From CAZYTO01 sp964650405 (lineage in GTDB: Bacteria; Acidobacteriota; Thermoanaerobaculia; Gp7-AA8), in assembly GCA_964650405.1 (NCBI GenBank), contig CAZYTO010000267.1, positions 1 to 7,931 on the forward strand: 7,931 nt of DNA, given 5' to 3'. Below, in pieces: positions 1-6,236 of this stretch; positions within the stretch are counted from its first letter, which is position 1; the number at the start of each line of letters is the position of its first letter. Made by a program: the position numbers and the translations under genes. Below the pieces are notes generated by a model, which was not told the DNA's origin, searched no databases, and saw only the letters and a list, made by a program, of their open reading frames with translations.

Positions 1-451
1 GGTCGCGCGAGGTGGGGATCTTCTCGAGCTCGACCTTGCTGACGCTGATGGCCGTGCCCGCCTTGCGCACGTCGAGCAGCGGCGCCTCGGCCGTCACCGT
101 GATCGACTCCGACACCGACGGATTCAGCGTCAGCGTCACGTCGGCGTTGCGGGCCACGTTGACGGTGATGCCGGCTCGCGTGGCCGTGCCGTAACCGGCC
201 AGTTCCGCCTTCAGCGTGTAGCTGCCGGGGGAAAGGCTGATGAAGCGGAAGGCGCCCTGCGCGTCGGTAATGAATGTCTGCGGGGCACCTTGACCCGTGA
301 GGGTGACGGTGACGCCGGGGAGGACGCTACCGTCCTTCGCCTGAACTTTGCCGTAGATGTTGCCTGTCTCGAACTGCGCTTGAGCACTGACGGCAAACAG
401 TGTCATGAGCAGGGCGCTGAGCGCCAACCATGAGGAAAGAGATCGTCTCAT
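1..451 (-). CDS. TonB-dependent, Oar-like outer-membrane receptor (N-terminal part; 3' end beyond window)
   Basis: Only the first 150 codons are inside the window. The start is ATG at 451-449, seven bases after an AAAGGAG Shine-Dalgarno (465-459). Residues 1-25 look like a signal peptide: MRRS, a hydrophobic stretch, then an AQA|Q-type signal peptidase I site. Next comes a carboxypeptidase-regulatory-like Ig fold (GNIYG, LPGVTVTLTG, GAFRFISLSPG, GITVNVARNADV). After it lies the start of the plug, with ITVTAEAPLLDVRKAG and SKVELEK. By hand count 86 of the first 124 mature residues match the complete receptor at 1454-4504, so this is a tandem paralogue. By family knowledge it should be an outer-membrane beta-barrel that imports a ligand using TonB/ExbBD energy; the ligand cannot be told. 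The frame runs off the window without a stop, so whether the gene is intact is unknown. Confidence 0.9.
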   Translation of the reverse strand, partial: MRRSLSSWLALSALLMTLFAVSAQAQFETGNIYGKVQAKDGSVLPGVTVTLTGQGAPQTFITDAQGAFRFISLSPGSYTLKAELAGYGTATRAGITVNVARNADVTLTLNPSVSESITVTAEAPLLDVRKAGTAISVSKVELEKIPTSRD

Positions 452-670
452 CCGATCGCTCCTTTCAGAAGTTGGTCGCGCTGCTGTGCGCGTTGCCCGC
501 CAACTCTTTGGATCGGAACTAAATTTCGATGGGCGTGCGAGTTCCGTTGCCTCGCCGCGAGTGAGACGAGCCGCGCGAATTCGGAATGTCGAATGAAACA
601 GATCGGCCGCTTGAATCCAATTCTTTGAATTCAATGTTACACAAGTGATTCTGTTGTTAACACTTATGAC
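452..670 (-). promoter_or_regulatory. Leader and candidate promoter of the downstream receptor gene
   Basis: This AT-richer stretch precedes the receptor start at 451. Seen directly: Shine-Dalgarno AAAGGAG at 459-465; a hairpin with 6-bp arms AGTTGG/CCAACT at 470-475 and 500-505 around a 24-nt loop, which contains a further CGCGC/GCGCG pairing; and the palindrome TTGAATTCAA (625-634) four bases from TTGAATCCAA (611-620). A weak -10-like CATAAG lies at 663-668 (minus strand), 212 bases from the start codon. The equivalent TATAAA before the paralogue is at 211. No convincing -35 was found. The Shine-Dalgarno, the hairpin and the 611-620 10-mer recur at identical offsets before the gene at 4504. 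Promoter placement is inference. Confidence 0.5.
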
Positions 671-764
671 AGATTTGCAAACTGCTCACATTGGCAGCAA
701 ACGATTCTCTTAGTTAGTCGTATTTTGGAACGTCGGCTCCGGATTGACGGAGTTGAAGCAGTGG

Positions 765-805
765 AAATACCTCGCTGGTGGGGGCACCGGGCGAGGTATT
801 TTTTT
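765..805 (+). terminator. Strong intrinsic terminator-like hairpin oriented on the plus strand
   Basis: An 11-bp perfect stem pairs AAATACCTCGC (765-775) with GCGAGGTATTT (791-801). After a bulged G790 it continues as TGGTG/CACCG (one T-G wobble) around a GGGG loop (781-784). On the plus strand it runs into seven Ts (799-805). Read on the minus strand the tail is only three Ts, although seven As precede the stem. It therefore looks like a rho-independent terminator for rightward transcripts, yet no plus-strand gene lies upstream of it. It may protect against antisense transcription, end an unrecognised small RNA, or be a relic. Confidence 0.7.
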
Positions 806-808
806 GTC

Positions 809-1453
809 GGGCGAGCGGGGCGTGGCGAGCGGCAGGCAGGCGGGACAAACCTCGAACCGCTTCCCGCGTTCGCTGTTGGTTTCCCACACACGGCCGAGCG
901 TTGACGGCGAGCGGCGAGCAGGCAGGGGGGCGCCCGCCCACCGCTGCCCGCCTGGCCGCATTCCGCGTTTCATCATGTGACGATTGCGCTGTCCGGCCAC
1001 GAGCCCCGGCGCCGGTGAACAGGCTTCGGTTTGCGAGAGGAGGGCGCCCCCGCACCCGCCGCTCGCACGCCGCCGGCTGTCTGCCAGCGTCAGAATTGCC
1101 ATGACCCAGGCGCCTTTCTTGTCTGGAAACCGGCCGGTTGCGGCGGGCAGATGCTCCCTGGCCCGCTCGCCTCTCGCCGCCAACCGCTCGTTGCCCGAAA
1201 AAGGGAGCGGCCGGCGATTCGCGGTTGACCCGCTCGCCGCGGCCGCTCACTGCTTCGGGGTTGCTACGTTGCGGAACAAAGGGAACGGCCGGCAGTCTGC
1301 GATTCGCGGTTGCCTCCAGGCGTCCGCTCGCCGCTCGCTGCCGGCCGCTCGCTACTTCTGAAATGGTCACGCCGTTCCAGCACGAGGGAACGGCCGGCAG
1401 TCTGCGATTCGCGGTTGACCCGCTCACCGCTCGCCGCCGGCCGCTCGCCATGC
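809..1453. repeat. Gene-free spacer of degenerate GCGAGCGG-type short repeats
   Basis: This spacer downstream of the complete receptor's stop contains many copies of GCGAGCGG or its complement CCGCTCGC. In the left part (about 811-920) the GAGCGG orientation is on the plus strand. From about 1056 to 1448 the CCGCTC orientation dominates, so orientation flips near the middle. GGGCGCCC palindromes also recur in this spacer. Open frames here merely translate the repeats (for example NRRLPAVP twice) and have no recognisable domain, so I call no gene. The pattern resembles the short tandem heptamer-type intergenic repeats described in other bacteria such as cyanobacteria; that link is analogy only. 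Confidence 0.6.
1203..1448. repeat. Three-copy direct repeat within the spacer (1203-1250, 1281-1352, 1386-1448)
   Basis: Each unit starts GGGA(A/G)CGGCCGGC, continues through GATTCGCGGTTG, and ends in CCGCTC-rich sequence finishing GGCCGCTC(G/A)C. Units two and three share a perfect 32-base block (1281-1312 and 1386-1417), spaced 105 bases start to start. Unit one lacks the AGTCTGC segment inside that block. The tails vary in length, as expected for slippage or unequal exchange between GCGAGCGG modules. The last unit ends five bases from the receptor stop codon. No terminal inverted repeat or target-site duplication was seen, so it is not called a mobile element. Confidence 0.75.
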
Positions 1454-4400
1454 CTAGAACGTCACCTTCGCGCCGAAGCGCCACACGCGCGGCGACTGGA
1501 GCTCGGTGATGCGATCACCGGTGCCGATGCCGCCGTTCGCGGCCATGTCGAGCAGCGTCTGGCGCTGCAGGATGGTCCGCTTGTTCGGTACGTTGAAGAG
1601 GTCGGCCGACAGAGTCACGCCGACGCGGTTGAAGAGACGGAAGTCCTTCGCCGCGCGGAGGTCGAGCTCGTAGACGTTCGCGAACCGGGTGGTTCCGATC
1701 GGCTGGATGACGACTTCTTTGTCGGCGTTGAGGCCGGTATTGGCCAGGCAGTCCGTCGCGGACGGGCAGGCCGTGCTGGCGGTCTCACGGAACGGACGCG
1801 GGTAACCCTGGCGGGCCGTGAGGCTGGCGCCAACGTTGAAGTCCCACGGCAACTGGTAGAGGCCGGTCATGTTCGCCGACCACTTGGAGCTGATGAAGAC
1901 GTTGCCGAAGGAGCCGGAACCGGCCGAGCGAACGAAGAACTGGCCGCCCGCGCAGTTGCCGAGGAACGGCGTCGGATCGGGGTTGGCGGCCGCGCCGCAC
2001 GATTCGGTAAAGTCGGAATACGTGACGTTGCCGCGGAGCATCCAGTTGTGCGACAGGCGCTTGGTGGCCGTCATCTCGAGACCCTGGTACTTCTGCGAGT
2101 AGTCCGGACGGTTCGTGATGACGAAGAAGGTCGGGCTCGGAACGCCTGGCTTCAGATCGTAAATGGCGACTGAAGGCAAGTGCTCGACGTTGACGACGCC
2201 GCCTTTCGGAGTGGGGTTGGTGAACGTGGTGTCGGTATGTCCGACGAGCTCATAGTCGGCGCGGGTGTAAAAGTCGTTTCCACCCTGGGTCTTTTCCGCG
2301 ATACGAGCGACGACGTCATTGATCTTGCGGAAGGTGTAGTTCACGCCGACCGAGAAGTCGGTCATGAGCTCGCGCTCGCCGCCAAGGATGAATTCGTCCG
2401 TGTGGGTCGGCTTCATGTTGTAGTCGAGACGAGTGGCGCTCTGGAGCGACGTCGGGTTCGTCGGGTCGATGTAGTAGAAGACACGGGCCCGCAGCAGCTC
2501 GTTGCGGGTGATGATGTGGTCACCGTTCTTGTCGTCGGCGGTGAAGTAGTCGTAGGACACGTAGCCGAGGGCGCTGGCGCCCGCAACGGACGAACCGATC
2601 TGGTCGACGTAGCGGTTGTAACCGGCACGGAGCAGGGTCTTCTTGTCCGCTCCGAGCGCGTAGGTCACGCCGAGGCGCGGCGTGAGCGAATTCCACTTCA
2701 GATCCCTGGTGTCGCCGGGGAAGCTGATGGCCGGCAGCGAGGTGGTGATGCTGCCGTTGGTGCAGACGCCCTGCGAGATGGCGATCGGACCGCAGGCGAT
2801 GGTGAGCGGTGTGGCCAGAATCGGATTCGCCGGCGACGAAGAGGCCGTATTGCGCGACTTCTGAATGTCGTAACGGAGACCGGCCTGGATGGTCAGGTTG
2901 CCCATGAGGACCGTGTCACCGACATAGGCGTTGTTGTACTTCTCGGCATAGGCCGCATTGCGGTCGCGGGAGAGGAGGACCTGGGCGCACTGGACGGTGG
3001 CGTCCGCGCCCGCCGAGTGGCAGTAGCTGTTGGGACGATAGCGCACGTAGCCGTTGTCCTGGCCCGGCCACGAGGTGGTCGATGCGACCGGCGTGCTGCG
3101 ATAGCCGAAGCCGAACTTCAGCTCGTTGTTGATGGAACCGATGTCGAAGAACTTCGAGCCGTCGAGGCCGTACTGCTTCTGCGGACGGCTGGTGATGAAC
3201 TCACGGAAGCTGCCGTGCCACACACCGCTGAGGTCACGGAAGACGTTGTCGTTCAGTCCCATGCCGCCGTTCGGGATCAGGCCGAAGCCGCCCGAGACTT
3301 TCGACCACATGCCGGTCATGTAGAACGACGAACCGAAGATCTGCGTGTCTTCGATCTTGTAGACCTTGGTCGGACCGCTCTGGTGCCAGGCGGTCTCGAA
3401 GGGACGCGTGGCCGAGAGGTTGCGGGCGTTGCGAACCTTATCGCCCCACGTGTAGAAGCCGACGGCGCTGTTGCTCGCGGTGAGCTGGCCGTTCAACTTG
3501 GCGTTCTTGTCACGCAGGATGATGTTGTCGAAGGCACCGATGGCGCCCGGAGCCTGGGAGGCCTGGTTCGAGATCTTGTTCTCGGAGTCGGCGATCCACA
3601 GCCAGAGGTGATCCTTCCACACCGGACCGCCGGCCTCACCGCCGAAGTCACGGACGTAGTTGATGCGGTTGGTGCGGTCGAGATACGTCGACGCCTCTGC
3701 CGGAACCGTCGCATCGGCCTGATAGCTGCCGGGCGTGTAGAAGTAACGGCTGGAGCCGCGGATGTCGTTCGTGCCGCGCTTGGTGACCATGTTGAGCTGC
3801 ACGCCCGGGGTCATGACGCGCGGATCCGAGCCGCCCGTGGTGATCTGCATTTCCTCGAACGAGTCGAAGTCGAAATACAGCGGCGAGGAGCCGGTGGCGC
3901 CCATGTCGGTGATGTTGACACCGTCCATGTTGAAGGTGTTCTGCGTCTGCATCGTGCCCTTGCCGACGAAGACCGACTGCTGGCCGGACTGGCTGCCGCC
4001 GACGTTGATGCGGTCGACCTGCACCGAGGGCGTGGACTCCAGAATGACCCACGGGTCGCGTGCCGTGGGTACTTTTTCCAGTTCCACCTTGCTGACGTCG
4101 ACGCCCGTGCCGGCCTTGCGGATGTCGAGGAGCGGCGCATCGACGGTGACGGTGATGACGTCCTTCACCGCCGGCTTCAGGATGAGGGCCACGTCGGCGT
4201 TTCGTCCGACGTTCACGGTGATGCCCTCACGTACGACCTTGCCGTAGCCTTCCAGCTCCGCGGCGACAGTGTACGTACCGGGCGAGAGGTTGATGAAACG
4301 GAAACTGCCCTGCGGGTCGCTGTAGAAAACCTGGGGTGCGCCGACGCCGGTAAGAGTCACCGTTACACCAGGAAGGAGGCTGCCGTCGGGGGCCTTGATG

Positions 4401-4504
4401 TTGCCGTAGATGTTTCCGGTCTGCAACTGGGCACCGGCACTCACGGCAAGGAGTGAGGTGACCAGAGCACACAACAACAACGACGAAAGAGATCGCTTCT
4501 TCAT
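1454..4504 (-). CDS. TonB-dependent, Oar-like outer-membrane receptor with carboxypeptidase-regulatory-like domain (1016 aa, complete)
   Basis: The start is ATG at 4504, seven bases after AAAGGAG (4518-4512); the stop is TAG at 1456-1454. Residues 1-25 form a signal peptide (MKKRS, hydrophobic core, AGA|Q). Residues 29-110 are a carboxypeptidase-regulatory-like Ig fold (LPGVTVTLTG, GSFRFINLSPGTY). The plug follows, with NMDG at 192-195 and MVTKRGTND at 239-247, equivalent to the KSGTN motif of Oar-like proteins. The rest is a beta-barrel rich in aromatic and Asn/Gly residues, ending in VTF with the terminal Phe typical of outer-membrane proteins. Length fits the family. Predicted role is energised import of an unknown ligand; I see no clear TonB box. 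Unusual points are an EF-hand-like loop at 658-669 and eight mature cysteines, all in four close pairs (495/506, 571/581, 836/851, 913/919). A paralogue lies downstream at 1-451. Confidence 0.93.
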   Translation of the reverse strand: MKKRSLSSLLLCALVTSLLAVSAGAQLQTGNIYGNIKAPDGSLLPGVTVTLTGVGAPQVFYSDPQGSFRFINLSPGTYTVAAELEGYGKVVREGITVNVGRNADVALILKPAVKDVITVTVDAPLLDIRKAGTGVDVSKVELEKVPTARDPWVILESTPSVQVDRINVGGSQSGQQSVFVGKGTMQTQNTFNMDGVNITDMGATGSSPLYFDFDSFEEMQITTGGSDPRVMTPGVQLNMVTKRGTNDIRGSSRYFYTPGSYQADATVPAEASTYLDRTNRINYVRDFGGEAGGPVWKDHLWLWIADSENKISNQASQAPGAIGAFDNIILRDKNAKLNGQLTASNSAVGFYTWGDKVRNARNLSATRPFETAWHQSGPTKVYKIEDTQIFGSSFYMTGMWSKVSGGFGLIPNGGMGLNDNVFRDLSGVWHGSFREFITSRPQKQYGLDGSKFFDIGSINNELKFGFGYRSTPVASTTSWPGQDNGYVRYRPNSYCHSAGADATVQCAQVLLSRDRNAAYAEKYNNAYVGDTVLMGNLTIQAGLRYDIQKSRNTASSSPANPILATPLTIACGPIAISQGVCTNGSITTSLPAISFPGDTRDLKWNSLTPRLGVTYALGADKKTLLRAGYNRYVDQIGSSVAGASALGYVSYDYFTADDKNGDHIITRNELLRARVFYYIDPTNPTSLQSATRLDYNMKPTHTDEFILGGERELMTDFSVGVNYTFRKINDVVARIAEKTQGGNDFYTRADYELVGHTDTTFTNPTPKGGVVNVEHLPSVAIYDLKPGVPSPTFFVITNRPDYSQKYQGLEMTATKRLSHNWMLRGNVTYSDFTESCGAAANPDPTPFLGNCAGGQFFVRSAGSGSFGNVFISSKWSANMTGLYQLPWDFNVGASLTARQGYPRPFRETASTACPSATDCLANTGLNADKEVVIQPIGTTRFANVYELDLRAAKDFRLFNRVGVTLSADLFNVPNKRTILQRQTLLDMAANGGIGTGDRITELQSPRVWRFGAKVTF

Positions 4505-4673
4505 ACGATCGCTCCTTTCAAGAGTTGGGCGGCGTGTATTGCGCGTGGCCCGCCAACTCCGGCGGCGACCGTAAAGATGTTGAGTTTGAGTGAGTTGGCT
4601 CCTGGTTTACTGAGCCGAAACAGGGCGCGAAATTCGGCGGGCCGCACAAAACCGCGCGCTGCGTTGAATCCAA
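4505..4673 (-). promoter_or_regulatory. Receptor mRNA leader: Shine-Dalgarno, hairpin and conserved 10-mer
   Basis: Shine-Dalgarno AAAGGAG is at 4512-4518. A hairpin with perfect 7-bp arms GAGTTGG (4522-4528) and CCAACTC (4553-4559) has a 24-nt loop; a CGG/CCG extension is possible past one bulged base. TTGAATCCAA lies at 4664-4673. Relative to the start codon these elements sit at the same distances as in the leader of the paralogue at 451. The hairpin's inner sequence differs between the two copies but can still pair. A minus-strand open frame (4728-4501) crosses this leader, and its TGA overlaps the receptor ATG (ATGA). A regulatory role is inferred from conservation of position only. Confidence 0.5.
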
Positions 4674-4693
4674 AAACCCGGCGGCGCGTTCGG

Positions 4694-4748
4694 TAAACCG
4701 TTGCGCTGTAACGGTTTATACAACACACCGAAAACGCCGTAACGGTTT
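4694..4748 (-). promoter_or_regulatory. Candidate promoter with operator-like AACGGTTT repeats
   Basis: A perfect inverted repeat, TAAACCGTT (4694-4702) and AACGGTTTA (4710-4718), has a 7-base spacer. A third half-site makes GTAACGGTTT recur at 4709-4718 and 4739-4748, 30 bases apart, close to three helical turns. A -10-like TATAAA (minus strand, 4715-4720) overlaps the dyad, placing a start site about 200 bases before the receptor ATG. No good -35 was found; the closest is TTACGG at 16-bp spacing. No T-run follows the dyad, so it is not a convincing terminator for the preceding holA gene. A repressor or activator binding site for the receptor gene is a reasonable inference. Confidence 0.45.
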
Positions 4749-4758
4749 GGGGAACGAC

Positions 4759-6135
4759 TCAACGGGCCCGGGAAAGCAGAAACGTCTCCATGGCCACGTC
4801 GACCGGGAGCCCGCCGCTCTTCCGCTTCACTTCGAAGTCCGCCAGTTGGGCCAGGGCACGGAAGAGCTCCGCTTCGCTGTGGCGTGCCGCCGCTTCCCAT
4901 TTCTTGAACAGCGGAAAAGGATGCGGGCGCTGCCGCACCAGGCCGTTCGCCTTGAGATAGTCGCCCAGCCGCTCGGCCAGCGTGTCCTTGAACCGGTTGT
5001 ACTGCATGGGCCGGCGCAGGTCGATGTTGTGCATGCGCGCGTACGAGACGATGCCGATCATTTGGCGCACCTCGTCGGCCAGGGGGAAGAGGAACTTGCC
5101 GTACTGGATCTCCACGGGCGATTTGGGATCTTCCCGGCGGGCCTGCGCAACGAGGTCGCGCAGCTTGCCGATGGCTTCGATCATCTTCCCTTCGGTGAAG
5201 AGCGAGCCGAACTCGTAACGCGCTCCGCCCTCCACGCTCACCACCTCCCGCCCCACCACGTCGGGCGTGACCCGCCCCCCGCTTCCGGCCAGCGTGATGA
5301 GCCGCTCCGCCTCGGAGATCGCTCCCCGCATGTCCGGGACGTCCTTCGAGAACTTGTCCGCCAGGACACGGTCGATGCCCAGGCGGGTGCGCAGCAGGGC
5401 AATGGCCCGAGGCTCGAACTTGACGCCCGCTTCCGCGGCCAGCTCGCCGATTTCGTGATCGAGCGCGGAAACGAACTCCTCGCGGGTCAGGTCGCAGACG
5501 ACCACCGCGCCGTGCCGGTCGATGAGCTCGACCGTGGCCGAGTCGCGCGGGATCTCTCCCGTGCGAAGGAGCAGCAGCGTGCCGGCCGCCCCGCCCCGGG
5601 TGATCGACTCCATCAGCAGCGCCGCATCGTCCTCGCCGCGGCTGGCCTTCCTGCCGGTGGCCCGACAGAACGCCAGCATGTCCGCCAGCGGGCCATCCAG
5701 GGCGACGCCCAGCGCGCCGGCGATCTGACGATCGTTCATTTCCAGGTCGGCGCCGGCCAGGCCGAGGACGTGCAGCAGCTTGGCCGCGGACGAGGAACGC
5801 TTGCGGTCGGTCTTCGCCGACCTCCAGTCGTTGGCCGCCTTCTCATAGAGCGACGCGATCTCTTTGGCAGAAACGAAGGCATTGACCTCGGGGACGATCA
5901 GCAGCCGCGCACCGCCGAACAGCGACATGGTCCGGTAGGAGTCGAGGATGGCGGAGAGGTCCGCTCCCGGCTCGAAGGCCTCGAGGGCGATGCCCGGCCG
6001 GGCCGCGACGATGGCGTCGCGCAGGTCGTGAAAGGCCCGCTCGACGAGAAAGTCGGAAGAGCCGCCGACCATGATCACCTGAGGCGGCTTGTTGGCGACG
6101 ATCTGGGCGAGGACGGTGGGGAGGGGCTTGGGCAT
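4759..6135 (-). CDS. holA: DNA polymerase III subunit delta (clamp-loader subunit), divergent
   Basis: This predicted 458-residue cytoplasmic protein fits the delta subunit, which opens the beta sliding clamp within the clamp-loader complex. Residues 20-34 (VIMVGGSSDFLVERA) match the first strand and the G-x-D-x-FLV motif of the family. Residues 69-86 (TMSLFGGARLLIVPEVNA) match its LFGxxRLVVV-xNA segment, 186-213 the following LLLL/AVVV strands, and 424-455 the C-terminal LFRALAQLADFEVK helix bundle. Usual length is about 340 residues; the excess lies mostly in residues 90-185, a Lys/Ser-rich then Gly/Ala-rich insertion. The start ATG at 6135 gives a normal N-terminus, but no Shine-Dalgarno precedes it. 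A CATAAT (-10-like) at 6148-6153 would give a nearly leaderless mRNA. Identification rests on motif layout, since the sequence is divergent. Confidence 0.75.
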   Translation of the reverse strand: MPKPLPTVLAQIVANKPPQVIMVGGSSDFLVERAFHDLRDAIVAARPGIALEAFEPGADLSAILDSYRTMSLFGGARLLIVPEVNAFVSAKEIASLYEKAANDWRSAKTDRKRSSSAAKLLHVLGLAGADLEMNDRQIAGALGVALDGPLADMLAFCRATGRKASRGEDDAALLMESITRGGAAGTLLLLRTGEIPRDSATVELIDRHGAVVVCDLTREEFVSALDHEIGELAAEAGVKFEPRAIALLRTRLGIDRVLADKFSKDVPDMRGAISEAERLITLAGSGGRVTPDVVGREVVSVEGGARYEFGSLFTEGKMIEAIGKLRDLVAQARREDPKSPVEIQYGKFLFPLADEVRQMIGIVSYARMHNIDLRRPMQYNRFKDTLAERLGDYLKANGLVRQRPHPFPLFKKWEAAARHSEAELFRALAQLADFEVKRKSGGLPVDVAMETFLLSRAR

Positions 6136-6153
6136 GCGGGATGTCGGATTATG

Positions 6154-6221
6154 AAGGCTGGAAGGCTGAAAGGCTGAAAGGAAAATCAGCGCCCCTTCCA
6201 GCCTTTCAGCCTTCCGGCCTT
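6154..6221. repeat. 28-bp imperfect inverted repeat built from AAGGCTGA octamers
   Basis: The left arm (6154-6181) is three tandem AAGGCTG(G/A) octamers plus AAGG. The right arm (6194-6221) is its complement with two mismatches in 28 positions. The loop is 12 bases (6182-6193). Transcribed, it would form a very stable hairpin directly upstream of the holA start, where the usual ribosome-binding site is missing. It lacks a T-run and shows no terminal duplication, so neither terminator nor mobile element is supported. A structured spacer or a repeat family is more likely. Confidence 0.75.
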
Positions 6222-6236
6222 CGCTTGAAACGAAAC

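Noticed and set aside
743..800. Short plus-strand peptide starting TTG at 743 (LTELKQWKYLAGG)
   Set aside because: It looks protein-like for a few codons, but the frame runs through the terminator hairpin into repeats and has no ribosome-binding site. It may be a decayed remnant, which cannot be supported from the sequence.
1203..1448. Possible CRISPR array
   Set aside because: Three units of unequal length, with spacer-like parts that are themselves repetitive and tails that share GCGAGCGG modules. There are no uniform repeats or spacers and no cas genes.
714..1484. A 256-codon minus-strand open frame across the spacer
   Set aside because: It translates the DNA repeats (NRRLPAVP twice) and the terminator hairpin, is extremely Arg/Ala-rich, overlaps the receptor's C-terminus in another frame, and shows no domain.
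2180..4456. A 758-codon open frame on the plus strand opposite the receptor
   Set aside because: It is a shadow of the real minus-strand gene in GC-rich DNA: its translation is a run of Val/Ala/Asp/Arg with no domain, signal peptide or ribosome-binding site. The minus-strand reading has clear Oar-like features.
4694..4718. Intrinsic terminator for holA
   Set aside because: The dyad is followed by no T-run on the minus strand and its stem is only moderately GC-rich. The overlap with a TATAAA box fits an operator better.
4747..6177. A 476-codon plus-strand open frame opposite holA
   Set aside because: It is Arg/Asp/Gly-rich without recognisable motifs and runs exactly antisense to a frame with delta-subunit motifs.
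6154..6221. Possible miniature mobile element (MITE) before holA
   Set aside because: The arms are internally octamer repeats, there is no unrelated interior, and no flanking target-site duplication is visible.
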